A stretch of DNA of 64,000 nucleotides from positions 61,464,114 to 61,528,113 of the forward strand of contig NC_081408.1 in NCBI RefSeq assembly GCF_030272615.1. Direction: 5' to 3'. A program made the position numbers and the translations under genes. Every line of letters begins with the position of its first letter. Position 1 is the stretch's first letter. Shown here piece by piece: positions 25,001 through 35,849 of the stretch. This DNA is from Cryptomeria japonica (taxonomy: Eukaryota; Streptophyta; Pinopsida; Cupressales; Cupressaceae). The notes beneath the pieces were generated by a model that saw only the letters and a program-made list of their open reading frames with translations, did not search any database and was not told where the DNA came from.

Positions 25001-26120
25001 AGGTTTAGTTCCATGCCAGGAACATAGTACACATTGAGGAATATGAGATTCCTCCCACCAGATTGTATCTGAATGTTGCCCTTGCCGACAATTGTATACT
25101 CCTCACCTCCTCCAAAAATAACTAAATCAGTATAGGGAAGAATTTTGTAAACCAATCATGTCGGTGAGTGAAATGCCGAGAAGCACCAAAATCAATATAC
25201 CAAGCAGAAGATTTCACATGGTCTGCAGGTCTTTTAGCCATGAAGGTGTAAAAGGTAGACTCTTTCTGTTCTATGTGCTCAACGACATTGGCTTTAGGCT
25301 GAGACCCTCCCTACTTCCGTTGTTCGGAAGCTATTTGGTTACGACAATCCTTAATCAGATGGCCATATTTGTGACAATAATTGCATTTAAACTTCTTCTT
25401 TTTTGAGCCTTCCTATGACTAACTAGAGCCCTGCGACTGAGAGAACTGAGATGACTAAAATTTGCCTTTATCTTTGTGACAGGATTTGGCTGCAAAGGCT
25501 TTCTCAGAGGAGGATGAAGTGGCACCACTACCGAACTATTTTTTCCAGTGATCCCGCTACAAAATTTTGGTCCATAACTCTGGAAATTTCAAATCAACAT
25601 TCATAGACGTAATGTTGAGAGTCTCTATGAAGTGCTCATAGGATTTTGGTAGAATTTTGACAATTATGACTACCATATCCTCTTCCTCCATTTTTCGACC
25701 AATAGCATTGAGCTGATCTCGAATGTCCTTAATCCTTGTGAGATGCTCCTATAAGGACATGTGTTCATCCATCATGATGGAGAACAATTGGCTCTTCAAG
25801 AAGAACACTCAACTTTTGTCCGATGTCTCATGCAATTCCTTTAGATGCTTCCAAATTTCTGAGGCTGATTGACCAGAAGGAATCTAAGGTAGTTGGTCAT
25901 CTATGACATAGAGCTTGAGAAGCATGATAGTTTCCCTATTTTGGTCATCAAATTTGTCTTGATTGGCTCCGACTACAGAAGGACGAGATTCTTTTCCCAA
26001 GACAAGATCATCTAGGCGGCGATATTTGAAGATTGTCAGCATGCACTTCTTCTAGGTGTTATAATTTATTCTATTAAATCGTTGACTACCTTCCAACATC
26101 AAGTTGGTTAATGACGCCAT
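22060..26120 (-). pseudogene. Copia-2 gag-pol polyprotein, disrupted
   Basis: The frame starts at ATG 26118-26120 (MASLTNLMLEGSQRF). A stop soon replaces the Trp usual in copia gag (N-Y-x-x-W-K). An intact CCHC knuckle (CNYCHKYGHLIKDC) lies near 25340-25390. The protease site reads DFGAS instead of DSGAS near 25170. The GAG-pre-integrase HQRYGHL is near 24800, and integrase follows through 24050. RT ([19 protein letters not shown]) is near 23210-23260, and RNase H with GFTDSD and DDRKST runs from 22500 to 22450. A polyprotein C-terminus with an ILTKPL-like region falls near 22080. Frequent stops make it non-functional. Confidence 0.9.
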
Positions 26121-26848
26121 CGTACATGTTTCCCAATGCATGAAAAAACAAAAAACTAAGAAGATGCATGAACATAGAATCTGAAAAACAAATTCCAACA
26201 CAAAAAATAAAGGTATAAATATGTACAGACTACAAAAAAATTATGAAGTATAGCTAACACGGATTTAGAGAAAATTTTTGGTTGACCTTGAAAAATTTGA
26301 AGACAACCCATAAAACCTTGTGAAAAAACTAGAGAGAATCTGAAATCAAAATTAAAATCCGCTAGAATGAAATTTGAGACACAGAAAATGATGCACCCAC
26401 AAAATTCTAAAAACAACCCAATTGAGCTCTCAAAAAACCCACCAAAAATCTGCAATCAGGCAAAAAAAAATTAACTTGATCTAAAGAGTAAAAATCCTAA
26501 TCGAAAATGTATATTTCCATCCAAAAATGGACGAATTTTCTTTTTGCAGGTAGGAAAAAATCGCGTCGCATGGTTGTGTGAAATGCAGGAGAGAAGGGTC
26601 ATGGATTGTAGAGACACGAATTCATGATGCATCGGAAATGGCGCAAAATAAATATGTTACGCGAGCAGGCAGGCAAAAACTCATTTGAGAAGAAATGGCA
26701 CAGCGGAAAAAATAAGCTTGCAATTTTCAAATTGCGACGAATAAGAAGTAAAAACCCCGAGCCAAGAGAAAATGCAGATAAGATCAAAAAAATTGTATTC
26801 TGAAAAAATTCTTTCAAAAAATCTAACAATTGTTTTTTTTAATATCTT

Positions 26849-26864
26849 CCCTGCTCTGATACCA
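26849..26864 (-). promoter_or_regulatory. Copia-2 primer binding site
   Basis: On the - strand TGGTATCAGAGCAGGG immediately follows the 5' LTR end TAATA. It is complementary to the 3' end of initiator Met tRNA and fixes the LTR boundary to the base. Confidence 0.9.
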
Positions 26865-27043
26865 TATTACAAAAGTAATTTGGTAAAAATGATTGTTGTA
26901 TTTACAAATGATCATAAAGATCATTATAAAGAATTACAAAGAATCTCAAAATAGAAATATTCTAATAAGAAACTAAAATTATAATATCTTACAATATATT
27001 ACATTATTGAGCATTAATAACTTAGGAAAATATAATATTAATA
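26865..27043 (-). repeat. Copia-2 5' LTR
   Basis: 179 bp, followed by TTCCC. Ten differences from 21853-22031 were counted by hand. Confidence 0.93.
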
Positions 27044-27422
27044 TTCCCACCACAGTCAGACCAACTTTTCACCAAATTTTTGGGGCCATTAGATATGATG
27101 ATATTAGAGTGTATCCCAAAGTTACAGCTGATTTTGAGATGTTTTCATATGCAAAATTGGGCCTAAATAGTCAAAATAAGACATAATTAAGGTTTATGAT
27201 TAAATGATTCATTGGAGGAATAAGATAGAAAGGGGCACACTTAGGGTAAAGGGCCCAACTTTAGAATATGTTAAGTGATGAGACATGACCTTAGATTTAA
27301 TTTAATTAATTAATTAAATGCTTAAAGAGGAATCAGAAATGTAAGATGCAAGCCACACTAAGGCGGGTGCTAACCTAAGTGTGAAATTGTACCACCCTAG
27401 CAAGGGTGTACACTTTACAACA

Positions 27423-29519
27423 CTAAAATTAGTAAAGTATGTTTATATCTATCCTTATAATGTGGAATCAATATCATACATAAAATCATGGTTTGGTCAA
27501 CTTTCATTTGAATTGCATATGAAACTTCTTCTAGCCTTGGGCACAAAAATCTTTTTATTGAATGTAATGACATTTTGAAGAGAAGCCTTAATAATCTATG
27601 TACTCTGTCACTTCATGTATTCTTAATGTATTCCATAAGTACATGAAATTTATACTACTACTATATAAAATTTGACATCACTATCACTTAGGACTATCAT
27701 ATAATTCTTCTTTCTTATAATTGTTTTCTAACTATTGTGACCTTTATCCTCTTAGGTAGGCTCTAGACACTCTATCATATATCAACACTTTTTTCTACCA
27801 TACCTATGGTCTCTATCACATACCTGCTAATGGTTCCTTTTATCATTCTTAATTTGTGACTGTCACAATAACCATCCTTTTTATTATCATGCTATAATCA
27901 CTCTTAATCATTATAAGCTTTTGAATAGACCTTCTTTAATAAATTTCCTTGAAATTCCATACTGACCATGCTCACTATTGTATAATCCTTTTGACTATAT
28001 TTATGTCATTTAATATTTCTTGTACTGTCTACTTTTAGAAGACCCTATGACACATTCATAATAGATCATGGTCACAATTACATATATACCATCATAGAAT
28101 AGTTGTTAGATAGGCATATAATGTTGTTTCTCCTTCTCATAATAACATGAATCCAATACTAATTCTCATACCATAAGATAATCACAATATTTACCTCAAT
28201 GGTATTGTTTATAAATTTTTATTTCGACTATGATTGCTTTTTCATGTATGATTCAAAAAACTCTCTCCTTTTTGAATCACCAAGAGATCACATACAATAA
28301 AAATCCTTGACTATCACTTGGTAATCTTACGTACAAAGATTCTTAGAGAAATATAAGGAATATTTTAACTTATATAACACTATCCTCATTCCTTTTTTGT
28401 ATATCATATTTTGGTCTCACCTTGAGATTGTTATCATTATCGCTCACAAGCCTTACCTCTACCCTAATACCTTCATTAAATCTCTTCAAATACGCTCATG
28501 ACATCCAAAAAAATCATCAATTTATTGAGTGGTGCACTATCTTTTGCTATTTGTAATGAACTCTATTTTCTATTATATGTATCATTGGACTTGTTAGTAA
28601 CTAGACTTATCCCTTTTTAAGGCTTCTATAGGTATATACATTTCAATATTTTCGAAAAAATAAGTCTAGATGGTCTAAACAACCACTCTCATTCCCTATT
28701 TAAAACTTGCATCTATCATATAAGCCTTATCCACTCATTGTCAAGATACCCTACCTAGGATTTTTTACCTTAACTATCATAACATGCTACTTATCGATTA
28801 TAGTTCTCCTTTCACTCATTCATGAATTATAAAATTATGCATGTTAAGGGTTTTATAAGAGATTTAAAAATGTTTTTTTGTTTCTTTTCTAGGACCTTCT
28901 ATGATTTTGTTCTACCCTCTCCATTTGTGCATTATCATAAATATGCCTACATTACATGACTCCAACCTTCTATGATCTTTAACCTTCATTCCACATGACT
29001 AATTCTTAGTATATCCTCCTGAAGATTTCATGTGTTATGTCTAATACTAGGACTATCATTTTCTATTCTTGCTCCTTAATATTACTTGGCCTGATAAAAC
29101 TCCTATTGTCATGTTGAGTTTATTTAAACTTGATGTTTTCTATAAGGCTTTCCCTCTAGTGTTGATATTGTTCTTCATTTGAATACTCCAACAAGCTATA
29201 ATGGATACTATTAAATGAACTCCTATCACAACCTTTGCATATATCTATCACATCACTTTTCACTTATACAAGAATCACAGAATATTCTCATAAACACCTT
29301 TAAATCCTCATTTTTGCAATCTCCCCACTACCTCTTCATGGATAGGTGCAAGGATTTTGAAAAAAGGTTTTAACCTCTACTAGGTTTTGAAAGGGAAAAA
29401 AAAAGGTTAAAAAATGCTTCCTAAAACTAATCTAGTGGGAGAGATAGTGAAATTTTTCTTTACAAATCTTAACTAATATTTGATAGGAAATACATTTACA
29501 CATAGATAATGAGAATTTT
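27423..29519. other. AT-rich unique DNA, nothing recognised
   Basis: Two kilobases without a long open frame, RNA gene or recognisable repeat. It is richer in T and C than neighbouring DNA, with many tatcat and ctatca words. It has no match elsewhere in this window that I could see. Confidence 0.4.
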
Positions 29520-29761
29520 TATTAAAAATATTCTCTACCTCTTCTTGTAGCATGTCAATGTTAAAATATTTGGAAAATAATAATATAGAGCTTTAAAGTG
29601 GAAATGTAGCAATGGTGCTTTCTACAACGACCAAGATTATAAAAATGGGAGCTCCTACCACTAAATAAATATTTATGCAATTCATAAAGCACTATTAAAT
29701 CATAATAATCAATAGTGAGAGCATCTAAATATTATTTTATAAATATTTTAATTCTTATCAT
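29520..29761. repeat. UGT upstream segmental duplication, copy B, distal part
   Basis: Aligns to about 56960-57165 upstream of the intact UGT. Shared words include catgtcaatgttga/aaa, aatgtagcaa and gggagctcctaccac versus gggacctcctatcac. The alignment resumes at 32068 beyond the LINE-like insertion, so both parts belong to one ancestral segment. Confidence 0.7.
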
Positions 29762-29949
29762 TTTAAGTTTTGTTTTGTTTTTGACAAAGATAAACGGGTT
29801 TTACATGGACCCAAGACCAAAAGTTTTATAAAACCTGGCCATCAGCCAATGAAACAGAAACCAACAGCAAAACCAGGGAACACCCTAGACCGAATACAAA
29901 AGCAAAAAGAAACAATAGCCAACAAAACAAAACACAGACAAACACTCAG

Positions 29950-31543
29950 TTAAGCGATTGAACTAGCTCCTTGTTCTTCTAGATGGTAGCCTTGTTGATT
30001 GCCTCCAATTCCTCCATAATGAACCTGGAGGTAGTAGATACTCTTATTGTTGATCCTACTTCTTGTCTTGGAACTAGGGACCGTAGTTTTATTGCCACCA
30101 ACAACAGAGTCTTCACCACCCAGTTCGTTCTTTCTATTACTATCATCAAGGTCACTGTCAATAGGATTGGATTTGTACTCTACCACCATGGCATTGATCT
30201 TTTCTAGCCCCTCCATACTATTATTCATGGCCTCCTTACTTATGTCAACCAAATTCTTCAGATTATTCTTTGATCATGTTTACATTTCATAACCTTACCA
30301 TCATGGGAAATCTTTTGGGTCATGATCATGAGCTTCTCAGATTTGCTAGGCTCAGGTGAATCAGTGAAGATATCAATTATCTCCTTAATCCCCTCTTTGA
30401 GGGTATCAATATCCTTCCCCACCCACTTCTAGTAGTTATCTTGGCTTCTAGTCGCTTCCATCACCAGATTCATCAAGAACTATCCTTGTGTAAACCACTA
30501 TCTGCATCTTTAGGTAGAGTCCCCTATTTTTCCTTCAAAACATTAAGAGGAATGTCCAATTTGATTTCCTTGTCCAAGGTCTTGGGAGCATAGTCTTTAG
30601 CAACCAACTTCTTCTTTTTGGAATAAGGCTCATTTTTAGAAATCATCTTGCTAGTCGATTTATATTTACTTGCAGCCCATCTAGGGGGGTTCTTATTGCT
30701 ATGGGTTTGAGGACTGACCAACATCTCACCCTCTTCAACCGATTTATAATCAGGGTCAACAATGGGTTTGGTGCTCCCGCTATCCTCCACCTCTATATCC
30801 AAATCAAAGACATCTTGAACATTAGTATTAGAGAAAGGGAATAACTTCAAGGGCTTTGGCATACTCCATAATGAGCATAATAAGCCCTTTTTGGAGGACC
30901 AGATAATTGGGATTCTCAGCATGTTTTTCAAGACTATTCTCCAAAGAAGAAACTAAATAGAAAGGAATCGAAATAACTTTTCCATGCCTAAAGTGATTCA
31001 AGATGGTAAAATGATAAGAAAATATAGTGGCATATCTGCCATCAAGCATAATGTACCTCATGATGAACTCGGTCATGTCCGCCCATGGAGCCATAAGATC
31101 CTTTATGTTGTACCCACCATCAGCCATTTTATTAACTCTTGAACGCTCCTTATCTTTATGAAAAAAATTTGTCATGTCTTCCTCCGCAGTTCTTCTGTCT
31201 CTGTGAAACCTGAACTACCATTCATAGCCAAACCCGTAACCGTAGCCACCAGGGTTTCATCCAATTGATAATTAGCACCATAGGCCCTCAAAACCCCTTT
31301 CTTCCACTCGTTTACAAACATTTCCGTGAGAAGATGAGAAGGGCCATGCAGTCTTTCCAAGAAGGGAACCATTCCCCCATCAACAATTTCCTGCCACACT
31401 TCCTTATTTTTCTTCCATTTATCAAAAGTGGGAAGTTCTTGCCTAGTCTTGTCCCCACCCATAATGGACCGGGTCACCAAATAGAAACAGGAAATGGGCC
31501 ACACCAGACAAGTCTCCAAACAGAAGCAAGACACGGGCTGCAC
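29950..31543 (-). pseudogene. Plant ORF of unknown function inside the LINE-like unit, frameshifted
   Basis: Reading starts about MGGDKTRQELPTFDKW (near 31460). The N-terminal part includes FVNEWKKGVLRAYG and an L-x-x-T-V-TGL motif. A one-base frameshift falls at 31172-31175, where the stop and the next ATG overlap. The second part carries EFIMRYIMLDGRY, FTILNHFRHG, SIPFYLVSSLE and LQKGLIMLIMEY. A further frame change leads to a Lys/Ser-rich C-terminus ending at 29950. A related fragment lies at 41465-41860. It resembles plant-specific transposon-associated hypothetical proteins rather than a known enzyme. I cannot assign a function. Confidence 0.6.
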
Positions 31544-31653
31544 AAGAAGACAGAAAATCCAGCATAAGGGAAGTTTCTAGATCTTCAGTTAGGGAAATTG
31601 AAAGGAAACCATTTCTCCAACAACTTAATCAAGTCATGATTGTTCTTCATTGG

Positions 31654-32025
31654 TTACTGCAAGTGGATGGTATCATCATAAGCCAGGTCACACAAGCATT
31701 TTGGGAAAGAGTTCTGATTGCTCCACCATTTTTCTGCCATGTAGCCCACCGCCATATTGGCCAATAAATCCACTCCTTTATTGCCTTCCCAAAAAATGTG
31801 AGAGATTTTGAATTCATCCAACTCTTTAATCATATCACAACAATCTTTGATCAAGTTGGCGACAGTCCAACTAGGATCCATACACCCATTCAAACAATTG
31901 ATAATGTTGAGTGAGTCAGATTCAAGCTAGACATTTTGTAAAACCTTCCCTTTTAGCCATGTGTAACCCAAAATGGGCAGCGTTGACATCCACAAAATGG
32001 TTAGACTAGGTGCCCAGAGGGAGCG
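31654..32025 (-). pseudogene. LINE-type RNase H, C-terminal half
   Basis: The - strand encodes VNAAHFGLHMAKREGF, then after a one-base shift ESDSLNIINCLNG, SWTVANLIKDC, FKISHIFWEGNKGVDLLANM. This is the plant RVT_3-type RNase H found at the C-terminus of L1-like LINE ORF2 proteins. The N-terminal DG motif and all of the RT are missing because the copy is 5'-truncated at the TSD. A stop follows before the unknown ORF begins. Confidence 0.75.
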
Positions 32026-32067
32026 CCACCGCAAAAACCAGCAGACCCATTTAAGTTTTGTTTTGTT

Positions 32068-32820
32068 ATAACATGTAGAAATTGATTAAAAATATTTATT
32101 GTAAAACAACTCGTTCAATGCAACATCCAGCAATGCCATCTAAACAAATGTTATTTTCTAGTTTTTTAAAAATACAACACATTTTCTCTCATAAGATTGT
32201 GATCATTATGTTATTTTGAAAGCGGGGAAAAATTAGATGTATTTAAAGAACATATATTTAAATGAGTACAATCTATTGAGAAAAGACATAATGTTTCCAG
32301 TATACCAAATTTTGTAATTTCACCATCTCAAATAACACTTTTTGGTGACACTTAGAAATTTTTGTGTTGTAGTTTATTTAACAAATACAAAGATCAAATA
32401 CTTTTAATGTGAGATAGAGCAATGTAAACAAACCCATGCTAGTAAAATAAATTAGGATCAGAAGTAAGTTTTTCCATGGAAAGTCCTTACCATTAATGAA
32501 TAGTCTTTGCATGGGTTATTTTCAATGGAAATTGCAACCATACTATTAGTTGTTTCTCTATTTTTACTTTTCTTGTCGCTTTTGTTATAAGATTCCACAA
32601 TGTATAGATGTTTGATCCGTATAGCTATTGCATTTTTTACATCATTGTTTTTCAATTTCATTATTGTTGGATCAAACCTAATCAACACCTCCATGGTCAA
32701 TTGTAAAAATCTTGAGTATACCATATGCATTATTGACCAAGCAATTGATAAGATGCTTTGTGCCTCGCTACTAATATATTACATCTTTCAATATAATTAA
32801 TCTCACATCTAAATGTTAAA
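32068..32820. repeat. UGT upstream segmental duplication, copy B, proximal part
   Basis: Aligns to about 57185-57990. Shared words include aatgcaacat, gcaatg, attttctctcata, atgcccatgctagtaaa-like words, and a tccatggaaag/tccatgaaaagg block. It lies upstream of the broken UGT at 34321, as the partner lies upstream of the intact UGT. Confidence 0.75.
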
Positions 32821-33529
32821 GTTTCAATAATATTTAGTTATTTACTCTAAATACATTATAGTAACTCTTTAAATAAAAATAAAAAAGATATCCATATTCA
32901 ACCTTTCTCTAGTTACATTTCTAAAAGTCATTGGACTTGACTTAACATAAAATATGAAGAAAAATTTAACCATCAACTTAATATGTTTAAAGTTTAAATC
33001 ATTCTAGAAATTGATTTAAATAGATTCAAGCATAAATAAAAAATTACTAAAATTTAAAGTTCGTATTGTGGGACCGAAAACAAAAGATTTGTAAATCAGA
33101 TTAGATCATTTAAATATAAGACAAGCTCTCTAAATTTTTCATTAATTTAATAATAAGTATAGTGAAAATTGATTGGAACTGTTTTAATTTTATTTATTTT
33201 TTTAAGAAAACAGTTGAATTAAGGTGCACTATTCATCAAAAATTGCATTTTCAATAGTGGAAGAGCCATCATTGGTATAGTTTCTGTCGTAATGGAACTG
33301 GGCATCTGCGAAAAAATGTGAATAGATATGAATAGGTGGGTAGATAAGAAAGCTTTTGTCTTGATAAATATGAAAGTTGGATATGTTAATGTAAGAACTA
33401 TTGATTTGTTATGAACAAACTTCAATAAATCAAAAAGCACGTTACTCACTTCAAATTTCGTTCATCTTTTATCAGAATTAAAAAAATTTGATAAGTTATT
33501 TGTACATAATATGGTTTTATACTTCATTT
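32821..33529. other. AT-rich upstream DNA of broken UGT copy B1
   Basis: No genes seen. Homology to the upstream region of the intact UGT becomes too weak to trace by eye here. Confidence 0.4.
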
Positions 33530-33544
33530 AACTACCTGATGATA

Positions 33545-33646
33545 GCTCCTCTGCTTTGCTGTTGGTTTCTGTTTGATTGACTGATGACCAGATTCTATAA
33601 AACTTTTAGTTTCGAATCCATATAAAACCCGCTCATCTTTGTCAAA
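33545..33646 (+). mobile_element. 102-bp 5'-truncated insertion of the LINE-like family
   Basis: Flanked by perfect 15-bp duplications AACTACCTGATGATA at 33530-33544 and 33647-33661. The insert ends CATCTTTGTCAAA and aligns to the tail of the unit at 29780-32049 (reverse strand, 29780-29880). It shares gctgttggtttctgttt, tataaaactttt and aaaacccg. This is the 3' end of the same retroelement family, here in the opposite orientation. Confidence 0.88.
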
Positions 33647-33661
33647 AACTACCTGATGATA

Positions 33662-34320
33662 ACTTTATTTTTGCCATTACATTGTTTGAAAAAAAAAGTA
33701 AGGTCATAAGTCAAAACAGTACGTTCTAACTGATTATAAATTTCTTTGTTTCACATGGCAGCTGTCGGTAGACGACTGATTACTAGTTTGAAAAATTGTC
33801 TCAGATAGACCCACATAAATTCTCAATCATAAATTATAGATTCTGATCTCAAAAAGATGTTGATTTTCGCGCCTCTAGAGAATCTCCAAAGATTTGAGCA
33901 ATCATCCCAATCTGTAGTCTGTTGAGCCCACTTTGTTCTGGTTTAGTGACTCGAATTCCTGTGTTAAGTCCTTCACTGTGGTCCAATCCCCATGTACTTG
34001 TTATCTAGTCCGCATCAGATTCGAGAGCTTGTGAGTGCTACACATGTTTACATGACGTCTATAATATAATATTCATCTAAGAAAAATTATTTATCTCAAA
34101 TTCTATCTATCACACCTCCAAGTGGTAGCCACCATTAATCTAAGTGGTTGCAACAATTCATCTATCAATTAGACAATAAATATTTTTATTACAATCTTAA
34201 AAATACAGACACTCAGATAGTTCTTTGACAGTTATTGTTATATACGATAAGCTCTGGAATAAATGTCCGCCTCCTATTATTATATAGGATAAGCTCTCAA
34301 AACTTAGAGATGCACCAGCA
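33662..34320 (+). other. Proximal upstream region of broken UGT copy B1
   Basis: No coding sequence. A TATATAGGAT box at 34281-34290 lies 40 bp before the B1 start codon, in about the same place as the TATAAAA of the intact paralog. It is probably a dead promoter, since the gene behind it is broken. Confidence 0.5.
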
Positions 34321-34878
34321 ATGGTGAAGGAAAACCAAAGAGAGCTTCGTGTGGTGATGTTTCCCTGGCTTGCCCAAGGTCACATAATGCCCTTCGTTGA
34401 GCTTGCCAAAAGCCTGGCCAATTATGGTCTTAAAATCTTCTTCGTCTCAACTCCGCTGAGCATTAAGTTACAAATGAAACCACAGATTAGTGGTGACAAA
34501 CTGGGCTCCACAGTTACACATTTTGAATCATCCTTCTACAGGTGCATTTTTAACCCATTGCATGTGAAATTCAATGATGGAAGGGTTAAGGTTTGGGGTG
34601 CCACTTATAACTCTTCCCATGCAATATGACCAAGGGTTAAATGCAAAGCTTGTACAAAAGCTTAAAGTAGGAGTGGAAGTGAGAAGAAATGAAGAGGATG
34701 GTTTACTAAGGAGGATATTAGTAAAGCCATTAGATTCTTAATAGAAGAAGAATAAGAAGGAGCACAAATCAAATCTAATGTCACAAAGATAAGTAGCATG
34801 CTGACTAGCAATAATTATCAAGTTAGTGAAAGAAACATGAGGAATTTTGTCTCTGTGCTTAGAAAATTGAACAAATAA
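34321..34878 (+). pseudogene. UGT copy B1: N-terminus fused to exon 2 by internal deletion
   Basis: The first about 55 codons match the intact UGT closely (FPWLAQGHI with the catalytic His context, then LAKSLA and FFVSTPL). The sequence then jumps into exon 2 near 34493 (ACAAACTGGGCTCCACAG). About 900 bp is missing, comprising the rest of exon 1 and the intron. The junction changes frame, so translation ends at 34627. In the exon-2 frame the PSPG core HCGWNS is altered, with Trp replaced by a stop. The downstream exon-2 part to the stop codon at 34876-34878 is otherwise well conserved. It cannot encode a working transferase. Confidence 0.93.
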
Positions 34879-35099
34879 TTAGGCTAATACACCTAAATTT
34901 GTCTTTATCGACATAGTTTAAATTTTTTTAAATCTAAATAGTGTTTTATTTTGTGGTCCTTATGATGTAAAGACCTTACCGGTTTAGATTATTATATTGT
35001 GTTTGTTTTTTATAGATTATAAACTAAGGTTCATAAGTTAATATGTGTTAGTGTTTAGTGAGTAATTACAATAATAGCATATGTAATCATATGTTTATA
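34879..35099 (+). other. 3' flank of UGT copy B1
   Basis: Short AT-rich downstream DNA, weakly similar to 60815-60900 (aattgtct...catag). Nothing else seen. Confidence 0.4.
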
Positions 35100-35845
35100 C
35101 GTGAGATAATGTGATCAGGCTTATAGAAACCACTATAATTTTTTCTGTATATCATCCCATTATTTTTATATATGGAATATATATTACTTACATATGTTAA
35201 TTTATGATATCTCATCTTACTAGAATGATATCAAAAACTATGACCTCAAAATTCTTATTTGCATTACATAATGAAAGAAAAATATTTTTTTGAACATAAA
35301 GAATCCTCTTGGCTCCAACAAGATGATTTATGCACACATAAGAATTACTAATATTTTCATTTTGGTGAAGAATGCATGAAGGTAAGGCTTTTTCTTCGTG
35401 GCAAGTAAGAATTTCCTCATGTTTACATAAGCATTTTCATGACATATAGCATCTTAAAGGACCATTTTTATTGTCATTGATTATTTAATCTTGATAAACC
35501 ATTAAATCCATGACTAATTAAATAAGATTATCTTTTCTAATATTATATGCATAATATTCCTTCCAAATATTGTTTATGACTAGCCATATGATAACCATAA
35601 TTTTTTAGCTATAATCTTAGTTTATAGGTAGGCCTTATCATTTCTCACAAGTGATGTTACAAAGAAAGTAAATGAGCTAATGTAATGGCCTATTGATTTT
35701 CACATATGTGCCCTTATTTTATTTGTTGGAGATGCCCTCTCTTTTCTATTGTAATGCTAAGATCTATTCCTAGATTTAATAATAAATATGTAGAGAAAAC
35801 TTAGTTTGATGGCCCATAAACTATTAGTGCTCACTTGTAGCATTT
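35100..35845. repeat. Duplicated UGT-cluster flanking DNA (copy B)
   Basis: Homologous to 1-840 in the same orientation. It links B1 to the next UGT remnant, showing the original head-to-tail spacing of two cluster members at less than 1 kb. Confidence 0.7.
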
Positions 35846-35849
35846 TTGG

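Larger units (their letters stand above)
21853..27043 (-). mobile_element. Copia-2: nested copia element with 179-bp LTRs and TA...TA termini
   Basis: Inserted into the Gypsy-1 LTR with a 5-bp target duplication TTCCC at 21848-21852 and 27044-27048. LTRs are 21853-22031 and 26865-27043, both 179 bp. By hand count they differ at 10 positions, about 94% identity. PBS (initiator Met type) and polypurine tract lie exactly at the inner LTR edges. The LTR termini are TATTA...TAATA instead of TG...CA. The internal region codes, on the - strand, for gag, protease, integrase, RT and RNase H in copia order. Confidence 0.95.
9404..27422 (-). mobile_element. Gypsy-1: Tat-type Ty3/gypsy element with antisense PMD gene, nested
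   Basis: Direct LTRs lie at 9404-10974 and at 20510-27422, the latter split by Copia-2. In element orientation (- strand) the order is 5' LTR, leader and short ORF, protease, RT, RNase H, a second RNase H, integrase, spacer, a gene on the opposite strand, polypurine tract and 3' LTR. RT before integrase makes it gypsy. The LGRPWIH-containing protease region, extra RNase H domain and long pol-to-LTR interval point to the Tat lineage. No clean 5-bp target duplication is visible (GTTAG on the left, CTAAA on the right), so the flanks have changed or the element ends recombined. Confidence 0.9.
20510..27422 (-). repeat. Gypsy-1 5' LTR, interrupted by Copia-2
   Basis: The LTR halves are 20510-21852 and 27049-27422, rejoined across the TTCCC duplication. 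Together they give about 1.72 kb, matching the 9404-10974 copy apart from the 68-bp segment retained here (27130-27197) and a longer minisatellite. Confidence 0.9.
29780..32049 (-). mobile_element. LINE-like retrotransposed unit with 18-bp target duplications
   Basis: Bounded by TTTAAGTTTTGTTTTGTT at 29762-29779 and again at 32050-32067. The paralogous upstream region of the intact UGT (about 57165-57190) runs straight through as an empty site. In element orientation (- strand) it starts with a LINE-type RNase H fragment, continues with an unfamiliar 1.6-kb ORF, and ends in a tail finishing CTTTGTCAAA. The same tail ends the 102-bp insertion at 33545-33646. Long TSDs and 5' truncation imply target-primed reverse transcription. 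The position of an ORF downstream of RNase H is unusual. Confidence 0.8.

Noticed and set aside
9399-27427. Target duplication for Gypsy-1 (GTTAG/CTAAA or TTAG)
   Set aside because: The flanking pentamers do not match. A 4-bp TTAG match needs LTR ends not shared by both LTRs, so I report none.
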